Assembly (NCBI GenBank): GCA_905234765.1
Contig: CAJOIF010000001.1
Span: forward strand, 1 to 64,000
DNA: 64,000 bases
Reading direction: 5' to 3'
Origin: an uncultured Bacteroidales bacterium
GTDB lineage: Bacteria > Bacteroidota > Bacteroidia > Bacteroidales > F082
Within the stretch, counting starts at the first letter, position 1. Each line of letters begins with the position of its first letter. The position numbers were made by a program, and so were the translations under genes. The notes under the pieces were generated by a model. That model made no database searches. It was not told the DNA's origin and saw only the letters and a list, made by a program, of their open reading frames with translations. This document shows positions 52,221 through 60,551 of this stretch, piece by piece.

Positions 52221-53774
52221 ATGGCAATACCTGTTATTGGAGCTATCATAAAAACTGCCGCTGAAATCAAGAATATACCGGTTGAAATCCGACAAAACCA
52301 TACCGACCCCATCCGTGCCCAAAAGCGCGAGCTTCGCAAGTTGCTGACCAAAGCCCAATTCACCGAGTTCGGCAAATATTACCATTTCGATGAAATCCTA
52401 CTGTCGGGCAACATTTTGGAGGAATACCGCAAGCGTGTCCCCGTGTTCGACTACAACAAGATGCACGATGCTTGGTGGCACCTCAACTTAGAAGGCAAGC
52501 GCAATATCACCTGGCCAGGAAAAATAAAGTATTTCGCCCTCAGTTCGGGCACTTCCGAGGCAGCCAGCAAATACATCCCCATTACTAGGGCCATCAACAA
52601 CAAAATCACCCGCGCAAGCATCCGCCAGCTAGTGTCAGCCACACGCTACGACTTCCCGTTGGAATTCTACAACCGTGGCATTCTGATGATTGGTGGCAGC
52701 ACCGACCTGCAATACAACAAGGAATACGACTACTATGCCGGTGATCTTTCAGGCATCTCGGCGGGCAAAATCCCGTCTTGGTTTGAATATTTCTACAAGC
52801 CTGGACAGAAAATCTCAAAGGTGAAAGACTGGGCTGAGAAAATGGACCTCATGGTAAAGGAAGCCCCAAAATGGGACATCGGGGTCATCGTAGGCGTTCC
52901 TGCGTGGGTTCAAATCCTACTCGAACGCATCATCAAAGAATACCATCTCAATACCATCCACGACTTGTGGCCCAACTTGATGGTTTATGTCCATAGCGGT
53001 GTGGCCTTCGGCCCTTATGAAAAGAGCTTTGAGCGTATTTTCGGCAAGGAGGTGATTTATGTCGAAAGTTACTTGGCCTCAGAGGGTTACATTGCCTATC
53101 AGGTCGATTTGAAACGCCGTGTCATGCAGCTTTTGGTCGACAACGGCATTTATTTCGAGTTCGTGCCATTTAACGAAGAGAATTTCGATGAAGACGGCAC
53201 CATAGTGGACCATCCCAAGTCGCTGCTGCTCTCCGAAGTGGAGGAAAACACGGATTACGCCATCCTGCTCTCCACCTGTGCGGGCACTTGGCGTTATCTC
53301 ATCGGCGACACCATCAAATTCCTCAATAAGGAGAACTGCGAAATCGCCATCACCGGTCGCACCAAACAATTCCTTAGCATCACTGGCGAACACCTCTCGC
53401 AGGACAACATGACCCGTGCCGTTGACTTGATGGCCGAGGAACTGGGCGTCACCATTACGGAATTCACCGTGGCAGGCATCCGTCATGACACGATGTATGC
53501 CCACCACTGGTATCTCGGATGCGATGAGCCTATTGACAAAGAATTGGCTATCAAGAAAATAGATGAAAGCCTTTGCAAACTGAACGACGACTATGCTGTA
53601 GAACGCACCGAGGCCATCAAGGAACTCTTCATCGATGTCCTGCCCACAAAGTATTTTTATGAATTCATGGAACAGAAGATCGGCAAGTGGGGCGGTGCCA
53701 CCAAGTTCCCTCGCGTGATGAAGGGTAAACGGCTAGAGATGTGGGAAGAATATGTAAACAACCTGAAATCGTAA
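52221..53774 (+). CDS. GH3 auxin-responsive promoter family protein
   Basis: 517 residues. Bacterial member of the GH3 acyl-adenylate-forming family, whose plant enzymes conjugate amino acids to hormones. Seen: the phosphate-binding loop YFALSSGTSEAASKYIP (about 105-121), VYVESYLASEGYIAYQ, STCAGTWRYLIGDTIKF and ITGRTKQFLSITGEHLS. Substrates of bacterial GH3 proteins are unknown. It is followed within two bases by the LysE gene. Confidence 0.9.
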   Translation: MAIPVIGAIIKTAAEIKNIPVEIRQNHTDPIRAQKRELRKLLTKAQFTEFGKYYHFDEILLSGNILEEYRKRVPVFDYNKMHDAWWHLNLEGKRNITWPGKIKYFALSSGTSEAASKYIPITRAINNKITRASIRQLVSATRYDFPLEFYNRGILMIGGSTDLQYNKEYDYYAGDLSGISAGKIPSWFEYFYKPGQKISKVKDWAEKMDLMVKEAPKWDIGVIVGVPAWVQILLERIIKEYHLNTIHDLWPNLMVYVHSGVAFGPYEKSFERIFGKEVIYVESYLASEGYIAYQVDLKRRVMQLLVDNGIYFEFVPFNEENFDEDGTIVDHPKSLLLSEVEENTDYAILLSTCAGTWRYLIGDTIKFLNKENCEIAITGRTKQFLSITGEHLSQDNMTRAVDLMAEELGVTITEFTVAGIRHDTMYAHHWYLGCDEPIDKELAIKKIDESLCKLNDDYAVERTEAIKELFIDVLPTKYFYEFMEQKIGKWGGATKFPRVMKGKRLEMWEEYVNNLKS

Positions 53775-53776
53775 TC

Positions 53777-54493
53777 ATGGAGAACACCCCCGAGATATTT
53801 GACAAGATGCCAGAATTCAGCCGCATTGGGTCGTTCAGCTTCCTGATGTGGGCCATCCTGATAGGTCTGTTTCTGTCGGTAGTGGTCAATATGGGTCCTT
53901 CGTTCATCACTCTCGTTCAAACCAGCCTTCATCGCGGACTTAGGTCGGCGGCCTGGTTTGCCACGGGGGTCATCTTCAATGACGCCATGATTGTTTCGCT
54001 CTGCATCCTGACCTCGGTACAAATAGTCATGCATTCTAGCAAAGAAACGGCCTTGGCTTGTATCGGCGCAGGAATTATCCTGATATTGTTCGGCATATTC
54101 ACTTATCGAAAGAAAGTCAAAGACAGGGTACTTGACGAAAACCAGACTGAAGAGTTGATTCAAAAAATCGACAAAAAGCCATCATGGTACGTATTTTTCG
54201 CTAAAGGATTCGCACTCAATATCTTAAATCCTTTTGTTTGGCTGTTTTGGTTTTCTGCTGTGGCCATCGTGGCAGGTAATATGGGTGGTAACAAACTGAG
54301 TACCATCGTGTTTTTCGGCATCATTTTAGGTACTACGTTGGCCCTTGAATTCATAAAAGCTTGGGGTGCCGCCAAACTGAAACGTTTCCTCACACCAGAA
54401 CGCACCACCCTCATGAATCGGGTTACCGGCATCCTTCTTATGGGATTTGGTGCTTATTTCGTCGTTTTCAGAGGAATCATACATCTGATTTGA
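53777..54493 (+). CDS. LysE family translocator
   Basis: 238 residues from ATG 53777 (MENTPEIFDKMPEFSR). Six hydrophobic helices and the family pattern NMGPSFITLVQTSLHRGLRSAAWFATGVIFND near the N-terminus, then FAKGFALNILNPFVWLFWFS. LysE/RhtB proteins export amino acids; this branch is common in Bacteroidota and its substrate is unknown. Cotranscribed with GH3. Its 3' end overlaps the convergent rluA-like gene by 17 bases. Confidence 0.85.
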   Translation: MENTPEIFDKMPEFSRIGSFSFLMWAILIGLFLSVVVNMGPSFITLVQTSLHRGLRSAAWFATGVIFNDAMIVSLCILTSVQIVMHSSKETALACIGAGIILILFGIFTYRKKVKDRVLDENQTEELIQKIDKKPSWYVFFAKGFALNILNPFVWLFWFSAVAIVAGNMGGNKLSTIVFFGIILGTTLALEFIKAWGAAKLKRFLTPERTTLMNRVTGILLMGFGAYFVVFRGIIHLI

Positions 54494-55166
54494 ACGCTGT
54501 CCAAGGCGCAACTTCCGGTAGCGGTGCCGTCACCTCAATTGGTGTCTTCAGCACAGGATGCTCAAAGGCAATATGATAAGCATGAAGACTGATGGAAGCG
54601 TCTGGATTGCTGCGCGGATAGCCGTATTTCAGGTCGCCACGGATGGGACAACCAATATGCGCCAGTTGGCAACGAATTTGGTGATGTCTTCCCGTAAACA
54701 ACTCTATTTCAAGCAAGTAAAAACTCTCTGATTTACCAACGACACGATAACTCAATCGCGCCAACTTAGCTTCCTTAGTGCCTTCTGGCACGACGAACGA
54801 TTTGTTCATCTTCTCGTTCTTGACGATGTAATCTTCCAACACATCAGCCTGCTTGGGCGGATGATTTTTCACCAAAGCCAGATAGGTCTTGCGGAAGTCG
54901 CGGTCTTTCACCTTGACCGTCATGCGTGAGAGGGCTTTGCTCGTTTTGGCAAAGACGACGGCACCGCTTACAGGGCGATCAATACGATGCACCAGACCTG
55001 CAAAGACGTTACCAGGCTTGTCGTATTTCTCCTTGATGTATTGCTTTACATCATCGAGCAAGCACACATCGCCTGTCTTGTCGCCCTGCACGATTTCCGA
55101 GGGGAGCTTGTTCACCACGATGAGGTGGTTATCTTCGTAGAGGATTCTATCAGATATACTACTCAT
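54477..55166 (-). CDS. RluA family pseudouridine synthase
   Basis: 229 residues from ATG 55166 (MSSISDRILYEDNHLIVVNK). It converts uridine to pseudouridine in rRNA or tRNA. Seen: the catalytic HRIDRPVSGAVVFAKTSKAL with the motif Asp, LEIELFTGRHHQIRCQLAHIGCPIRGDLKYG. No S4 domain, so a minimal member; the target base is not predictable. Its start overlaps the mnmA end by eight bases. Confidence 0.92.
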   Translation of the reverse strand: MSSISDRILYEDNHLIVVNKLPSEIVQGDKTGDVCLLDDVKQYIKEKYDKPGNVFAGLVHRIDRPVSGAVVFAKTSKALSRMTVKVKDRDFRKTYLALVKNHPPKQADVLEDYIVKNEKMNKSFVVPEGTKEAKLARLSYRVVGKSESFYLLEIELFTGRHHQIRCQLAHIGCPIRGDLKYGYPRSNPDASISLHAYHIAFEHPVLKTPIEVTAPLPEVAPWTAFKSDV

Positions 55167-56232
55167 AACTCTCAACTATAACTCCACTGCCGATGACATA
55201 AGGCTCTGTCTCATGATAAACCACCCCGAACTGTCCAGGTGCCACGCCCGAAATGGCGACTTCCGAAACGATGTCGGCACCACGCTCCGTAAGGCGGATA
55301 CGACCAAAGGTAAACTCTGGCTGATGCCGAATCTTGAAACGAACCCGCTGACCGTCAACGAACTGCAAGGCTGGGTTCATCGGCTGCAAGTCGCCCAAAG
55401 GGACGATGTTGGTGTATTGCGCCACAGGGTCGTAACCCTGCGACACATAAACGATATTGTTCGGGATGTCCTTCTTCACCACAAACCAAGGTCCGCCGCC
55501 AAGGCCCAAGCCCTTGCGCTGCCCGATGGTGTGGAACCAAAAGCCCTTATGACGGCCCAGTTTCTTGCCTGTTTCCATCTCCACAATATCACCAGGCATT
55601 TCGCCCAAATATTCGCGGATATAATCGTTGTAGTTGATTTTTCCCAAGAAGCAAATCCCCTGACTGTCATGACGTTCCGCACTTGGAAGCTTGTATTGCG
55701 CAGCTAACTTACGTACTTCAGGTTTCGGGATGTCTCCGATGGGAAAAATCACCTTGCTCAACTGTGCGTAGGTGATACGGCCCAAGAAATAGGTCTGATC
55801 CTTGAAGGTGTCGGCAGCCGTGCCGAGCCAAAAAATACCGTTCTCGTCTTCCCACGAGCGGGCATAGTGTCCGGTGGCAATCTTGTCAAAATTATGGCCT
55901 TCCTTTTCCTCAAAGGCGCCGAGTTTGATCCAGCGGTTACACATCACGTCGGGGTTGGGCGTAAGACCTTTGCGCACCATCTCCATGGTATACTTCCCGA
56001 CGGTCTCAAAATACTCGTGCTGTAAGTCCACAATGTCGAACTTGCAGCCGTATTTCTTTGCAATATAAGTAGTTATTTCTATATCCTCCTCTGACGGACA
56101 ACTCGATAAGTCTTCCTTACCCTCCATACCTATTTTAATATAGAAGATATGCGGGTCGTAACCCTGCTCTTTGAGCAGCGGCACCACAACTGAGCTGTCA
56201 ACGCCCCCCGAAACCAATGCCGCAATCTTCAT
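55159..56232 (-). CDS. mnmA: tRNA 2-thiouridylase
   Basis: 357 residues. It adds sulfur to U34 of tRNA-Lys, -Glu and -Gln. Seen: the PP-loop SGGVDSSVVVPLL (8-20), the catalytic Cys in NPDVMCNRWIK (about 95) and the second Cys in GICFLGKI (about 195), plus the C-terminal beta-barrel GQRVRFKIRHQ. It overlaps mreD by four bases, so it is read with the mre operon. Confidence 0.95.
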   Translation of the reverse strand: MKIAALVSGGVDSSVVVPLLKEQGYDPHIFYIKIGMEGKEDLSSCPSEEDIEITTYIAKKYGCKFDIVDLQHEYFETVGKYTMEMVRKGLTPNPDVMCNRWIKLGAFEEKEGHNFDKIATGHYARSWEDENGIFWLGTAADTFKDQTYFLGRITYAQLSKVIFPIGDIPKPEVRKLAAQYKLPSAERHDSQGICFLGKINYNDYIREYLGEMPGDIVEMETGKKLGRHKGFWFHTIGQRKGLGLGGGPWFVVKKDIPNNIVYVSQGYDPVAQYTNIVPLGDLQPMNPALQFVDGQRVRFKIRHQPEFTFGRIRLTERGADIVSEVAISGVAPGQFGVVYHETEPYVIGSGVIVESYE

Positions 56233-56750
56233 CGCATTTCGCCTTTCTTGTTCGACTTGAAGATGTAAAGAATCATCATGATGAGGAACATCGAAACGGG
56301 GACACTCAACAGGATGCGTAACAGCACTTGCCCGAAAAGGCGGAAACTAAACGATTCGAGGATAAACAGGGTCAGGTGATGCACAAATACCATACAGAAC
56401 ACATAACGAAGGAACCACATCCCGTCCAATTGTGAAAGGTTGGGCTCGTGGATATTCTCAAACTTTTGTGTTCCCGAAATAAGCTTGATGATGGATGGAC
56501 GACAGAAAGCCATCAATGTAGTCGCCCCTGCATGAAGTCCTGGGGTACCGCTAAAGAGATCAATACTGAAACCCAAACCAAAACCGAGCAACAGCAATTG
56601 CCATCCTTGTATGTTGATAGGCAACAACATGATGAAAATCACATAGATATATGGATGTACATATCCTCCTAAACGGATATGATTGACCACCAGCACTTGA
56701 AAAAGCACGAGGGCAATAAAACGGAGGATATTACGAGCGGTCTGGTTCAT
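56229..56750 (-). CDS. mreD: Rod shape-determining protein MreD
   Basis: 173 residues, five to six transmembrane helices, mostly unlike other families except for the MreD pattern (PYIYVIFIMLLPINIQGWQLLLLGFGLGFSIDLFSGTPGLHA, landmark GFSIDLFSGTPG). Inner-membrane partner of MreC in the elongation machinery. The start overlaps the mreC stop by four bases, as does its own stop with mnmA. Confidence 0.9.
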   Translation of the reverse strand: MNQTARNILRFIALVLFQVLVVNHIRLGGYVHPYIYVIFIMLLPINIQGWQLLLLGFGLGFSIDLFSGTPGLHAGATTLMAFCRPSIIKLISGTQKFENIHEPNLSQLDGMWFLRYVFCMVFVHHLTLFILESFSFRLFGQVLLRILLSVPVSMFLIMMILYIFKSNKKGEMR

Positions 56751-57565
56751 TTGAAATTGGCTTTAAGGGAATCGAGCTCGGGTTTGTGCAGGTTTCGGAT
56801 GACATAGACGTGACGCAAGGTGGCAAAATCCGTGGCAAACCGTATCTTGGCCTTGTTGAGCGCCCCACTTGCAGCAGCAGTACTCACGTCAACCACAGTG
56901 CCCACCATCAAGTCTTCGGGGAAAATATAGGAATAAGAACTCGTCAACACTGTGTCACCCTCATGCAACACGACATGAGTCGGGATGTCTTCAACTGTAC
57001 CATAACGGTAATTGTGCGTCCCCCACTTAAGGCTACCTAACTCCTGATTGTTCTTGAAGCGCACACCTACCACCGAATGGCTATGGAGCAGACTGAGGAT
57101 AGAAGCATAGTGTCGACTGACATCGATCACCACACCCACAATACCATCCGACGAGATGACGCCCATATCGCGCTCAATGCCATTGGCACGGCCTTTATTG
57201 ATGATGATATAATTGTTGGCCTGCCCAATGCTGTTGTTGACCACCTGAGCGGGGATATACTCATAGATGGTGTCACGCCCATCCATGATAAAATCACTGG
57301 CAGTCGTATCAAACACTACGGCAAGCTGTTCGCGGAGCCAAGCGTTTTCCTCAGCGAGTTGTCGGTTGTTTTTGCTCAAGCGGAAATAATTGCCCACCTC
57401 GCTGCTCCATTCGTACACCTTGCCCACCGCATCATTTGTCGTGTTGACTACACGGTTGCGGTGGAAGTTCTGGCTACGGGCGAGCAACAAGATGGAAATC
57501 ACTTCGAGCAGGATGAACAAAATGACGAAGTGATGTTTTAATATGAATCGCCAGAGGTTATACAT
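56747..57565 (-). CDS. mreC: Rod shape-determining protein MreC
   Basis: 272 residues: one N-terminal membrane helix (about 8-30), a coiled coil (about 60-100, with NNRQLAEENAWLREQL) and the periplasmic beta-barrels (YIIINKGRANGIERDMGVISSDGIVGVV landmarks NKGRANGIERDMGV). It links MreB to the peptidoglycan synthases. The gap to mreB holds the palindromic GAC-heptad repeat. Confidence 0.93.
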   Translation of the reverse strand: MYNLWRFILKHHFVILFILLEVISILLLARSQNFHRNRVVNTTNDAVGKVYEWSSEVGNYFRLSKNNRQLAEENAWLREQLAVVFDTTASDFIMDGRDTIYEYIPAQVVNNSIGQANNYIIINKGRANGIERDMGVISSDGIVGVVIDVSRHYASILSLLHSHSVVGVRFKNNQELGSLKWGTHNYRYGTVEDIPTHVVLHEGDTVLTSSYSYIFPEDLMVGTVVDVSTAAASGALNKAKIRFATDFATLRHVYVIRNLHKPELDSLKANFK

Positions 57566-57575
57566 ACATTATTTC

Positions 57576-57641
57576 GGACGCGGGACGCGGGACTTCGGGA
57601 CACGGGACGTCTCGCAGTCTCGCGTCTCGTAGTCTCGTGTC
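57576..57641. repeat. GAC-heptad dispersed repeat, copy 3 (palindromic)
   Basis: Left arm of GACGCGG, GACGCGG, GACTTCGG, GACACGG, GAC (57576-57608) and a right arm made of the complementary heptads (57609-57641), so the two halves can pair along about 33 bases with regular mismatches. It fills the gap between mreC and mreB and touches the mreB stop codon. Confidence 0.85.
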
Positions 57642-58664
57642 TTACTTAATCAGGAATGTGAATCTGTCGAAGTTCTTCAAGGCGATGCCGGTACCACGGG
57701 CCACGGCGCGCAACGGGTCGTCGGCCACATGGATAGGTAGTTTGGTCTTGGCATTGAGACGCTTGTCGAGACCACGCAGCAAAGCACCACCACCCGTCAG
57801 GTAGATACCCGTACGATAGATATCTGCGGAAAGTTCGGGCGGGGTCTGCTCCAAAGCGTTCAACACGGCGGTCTCGATCTTCATCACGCTCTTGTCGAGG
57901 CAGTGGGCGATCTCGGCATAGTTCACCTTGATTTCCTTCGGGATACCCGTCAGCATGTCGCGGCCCTGCACGGCGTAGTCATCGGGCGGGTTGTCCAACT
58001 GCGTGATGGCCGAACCCACTTCAATCTTGATACGCTCGGCGGTGCGCTCACCTACGATGATGTTGTGCTGCTTTCGCATGTATTCTTCGATGTCGGCGGT
58101 GAAGTCGTCACCGGCGATACGAATGGACTTGTTATTGACGATGCCACCGAGGGCGATAACGGCGATTTCGGAGGTACCACCACCGATGTCGATAATCATG
58201 TTGCCCGTCGGCTCCAGCACATCGATGCCGATACCTATGGCCGCGGCCATAGGCTCGTGGATCAGACGCACCTCTTTGGCGCCGGCCTGTTCTGCCGAGT
58301 CCTTGACAGCGCGTTCCTCCACCTCGGTAATACCCGAAGGAATGCAGATGACCATCTTAAGGCTGGGCGGGAAAATGGTGTTCTTGAAATTGATCATCTT
58401 GATCATCTCGCGCATCATGTACTCGGCGGCTTGGAAGTCGGCGATGACACCGTCGCGCAAGGGGCGGATGGTTTTGATGTTGTCGTGGGTCTTGCCGTGC
58501 ATCATCATGGCACGCTTGCCGACGGCGATGATTTTCTTCGTGTCGCGCTGCATGGCCACAATGGAGGGTTCGTCAACGACGACCTTGTCGTTATATATGA
58601 TGATGGTGTTGGCCGTTCCGAGGTCAATAGCGATTTCTTTGTTGAGGAATTTGAATGCTCCCAT
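57642..58664 (-). CDS. mreB: Rod shape-determining actin MreB
   Basis: 340 residues. Actin-fold ATPase with IAIDLGTANTIIY (phosphate 1), MIIDIGGGTSEIAVIALGG (phosphate 2), LTGGGALLRGLDKRL (adenosine) and EERAVKDSAEQAGAKEVRLIHEPMAAAIG. It forms membrane filaments that guide cell-wall growth. Core mre operon gene, downstream of purH as in many Bacteroidota. Confidence 0.96.
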   Translation of the reverse strand: MGAFKFLNKEIAIDLGTANTIIIYNDKVVVDEPSIVAMQRDTKKIIAVGKRAMMMHGKTHDNIKTIRPLRDGVIADFQAAEYMMREMIKMINFKNTIFPPSLKMVICIPSGITEVEERAVKDSAEQAGAKEVRLIHEPMAAAIGIGIDVLEPTGNMIIDIGGGTSEIAVIALGGIVNNKSIRIAGDDFTADIEEYMRKQHNIIVGERTAERIKIEVGSAITQLDNPPDDYAVQGRDMLTGIPKEIKVNYAEIAHCLDKSVMKIETAVLNALEQTPPELSADIYRTGIYLTGGGALLRGLDKRLNAKTKLPIHVADDPLRAVARGTGIALKNFDRFTFLIK

Positions 58665-58708
58665 GGGTGTTATTGTTTAATCGTTTGTTGTTTAATCGTT
58701 TGTTTTTT
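58664..58708. repeat. Tandem 15-bp repeat TTTAATCGTTTGTTG
   Basis: Two head-to-tail copies of TTTAATCGTTTGTT (from about 58677 to 58706) directly before the palindromic GAC-heptad element. They lie in the leader of mreB on the minus strand. Confidence 0.6.
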
Positions 58709-58778
58709 GACTCGGGACTTCGGGACTCGGGACACGAGACCGTTTTGTCCCGCGTCTCGCGTCTCGATGTCTCGTGTC
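58709..58778. repeat. GAC-heptad dispersed repeat, copy 4 (palindromic)
   Basis: Left arm GACTCGG, GACTTCGG, GACTCGG, GACACGA, GAC (58709-58740), six-base loop CGTTTT, and a right arm of complementary heptads (58747-58778). The plus strand then has a T-run, but no plus-strand gene enters it; on the minus strand purH transcripts would cross a hairpin without a T-run. Confidence 0.85.
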
Positions 58779-58784
58779 TTTTTT

Positions 58785-60302
58785 CTAATGCTTAAAATGT
58801 CTATATCCCGTAAATACCATGCTGATTCCGTGGCTATTGCAGCTGTCGATGGACTCTTGGTCACGGACGGAGCCGCCAGGTTGCACGATGGCGGTGATGC
58901 CCGCTTCGTGGGCCAGCTCCACGCAGTCGCTGAAGGGGAAGAAGGCGTCGGAAGCCAAAACTGCGCCGTTGAGGTCGAAGTTGAACGACTTGGCCTTCTC
59001 GATGGCTTGGCGCAAGGCATCCACACGCGAGGTCTGCCCGATGCCTGAGGCAAAGAGCTGCTTGCCCTTGGCGAGGACGATGGCGTTGGAGCGGCTGTGC
59101 TTCACAATCTTGTTGGCAAACACCATGTCGTCAATCTCCGCAGCCGTCGGTGCCTTCTCAGTGATAACTTTGAAATCAGCAGGCGTTTCGGTGTGCAGGT
59201 CGCGGTCTTGGACCAAGTAGCCGTTCAAGGCGGTCTTCACGGTCACAGGCTTGGACTGGTCGGCCTTCAGACGCAACACGACGCGGTTCTTCTTCGAGAA
59301 AAGCAGATCAAGCACACCGTCGGCATAGTCGGGGGCCACGATGACTTCGATGAAGAGATTGTTGATTTCCTCGGCAGCCTCCAGATCGATGGGACGGTTG
59401 CAGACCAACACGCCACCGAAGGCCGACACGGGGTCGCCCGCCAAAGCGTCGACATACGCCTGCTTGACGGTGGGCCTGCAAGCCAAACCACAAGGATTGT
59501 TGTGCTTGAGAATGGCGAAAGTCGGCTCATCGAACTCACGGATAAGGTTAAGACCTGCATCAAGGTCGAGCAAGTTGTTGTACGACAACTCCTTGCCGTG
59601 CAGTTTCTCGAACATCGCGTCCATATCGCCGTAGAACATGCCCTTTTGGTGCGGGTTCTCGCCGTAGCGCAAGGGCGTGGCGTTGTCCTCACCGATCCTT
59701 AACGACTTGTTGGCATCGTCCTTGGCGAACCAGTTGTAAATGGCGCTGTCGTAGTGTGAACTCACACCAAAAGCGTAGGCTGCAAAACGACGACGGTCGT
59801 CCAACGAAGTCTCACCGTTTTGGTTTTCAAGCAGTTGGATGAGTTCTCCGTAATATTTCTGCGAAGGCACAATCAACACGTCGTTGAAGTTCTTCGCGCC
59901 GGCACGGATGAGTGATATGCCCCCGATGTCGATTTTCTCAATGATGGCCGAAGCGTCATCAGTGTGGGCCACGGTCTCCTCAAAGGGATAGAGATCCACA
60001 ATGACCAAATCGAAAGGCGGAATGTCGTATTCTTGCATTTCCTTTTGGTCGGAAGCCAGCTGGGTACGACCCAATATGCCGCCGAATACCTTGGGATGCA
60101 AGGTCTTGACGCGGCCACCCAAAATGGACGGATAGCCTGTGAGCGATTCCACGGTCTTCACCGTCGGGTCGAGAGGCTTGATGAAGTCATAGGTGCCACC
60201 CGTCGAGTATATCTGTACGCCGTTTTGCTTCAACAAGCTGACAATGCGGTCAATGCCAGTCTTGTAAAACACTGATATTAAAGCTGTTCTGATCTTTTTC
60301 AA
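58785..60302 (-). CDS. purH: Bifunctional AICAR transformylase/IMP cyclohydrolase
   Basis: 505 residues. The N-terminal MGS-like IMP cyclohydrolase domain (about 1-190: ALISVFYKTGIDRIVSLL, STGGTYDFI, GGRVKTLHPKVFGGIL) and the AICAR transformylase domain (about 195-505: LRYGENPHQKGMFYG, VLKHNNPCGLA, and near the end AFFPFSDCVELAHEAGITAIVQPGGSVRDQESID with the DSCNSHG end). It performs the last two steps of IMP synthesis. The start is normal for the family. Downstream are the heptad palindrome and mreB. Confidence 0.96.
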   Translation of the reverse strand: MKKIRTALISVFYKTGIDRIVSLLKQNGVQIYSTGGTYDFIKPLDPTVKTVESLTGYPSILGGRVKTLHPKVFGGILGRTQLASDQKEMQEYDIPPFDLVIVDLYPFEETVAHTDDASAIIEKIDIGGISLIRAGAKNFNDVLIVPSQKYYGELIQLLENQNGETSLDDRRRFAAYAFGVSSHYDSAIYNWFAKDDANKSLRIGEDNATPLRYGENPHQKGMFYGDMDAMFEKLHGKELSYNNLLDLDAGLNLIREFDEPTFAILKHNNPCGLACRPTVKQAYVDALAGDPVSAFGGVLVCNRPIDLEAAEEINNLFIEVIVAPDYADGVLDLLFSKKNRVVLRLKADQSKPVTVKTALNGYLVQDRDLHTETPADFKVITEKAPTAAEIDDMVFANKIVKHSRSNAIVLAKGKQLFASGIGQTSRVDALRQAIEKAKSFNFDLNGAVLASDAFFPFSDCVELAHEAGITAIVQPGGSVRDQESIDSCNSHGISMVFTGYRHFKH

Positions 60303-60551
60303 AGGAGTAAAAATTGAATAGTTTTATTTTGCAACATTATCAAAAAAATGAAAACCACGCAAGCGTTTTAAGCATTTTTTTTGAACAAAAATTTCAACAA
60401 TTTGAAAATCCCTCACCTTTATAAAAGCGAACAAAAGTGCATTTTCTAACCTTTTGTAAATGAATAAAATGAAATAAATATTGACGAATATTTTCAAATA
60501 ACGTTGGGCGCATTGAAATATTCCTTATTTTTACCGATTCGAAATTAGAGG

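Noticed and set aside
58709..58778. Terminator for purH
   Set aside because: The T-run lies on the plus strand side, so minus-strand purH transcription meets a hairpin without a U-tract. Kept as a repeat instead.
57903..59048. Long open frame spanning antisense to mreB and purH
   Set aside because: It crosses two conserved genes and a repeat-filled gap; the translation is rich in His, Asp and Val, as expected from the complement of GC-rich coding sequence.
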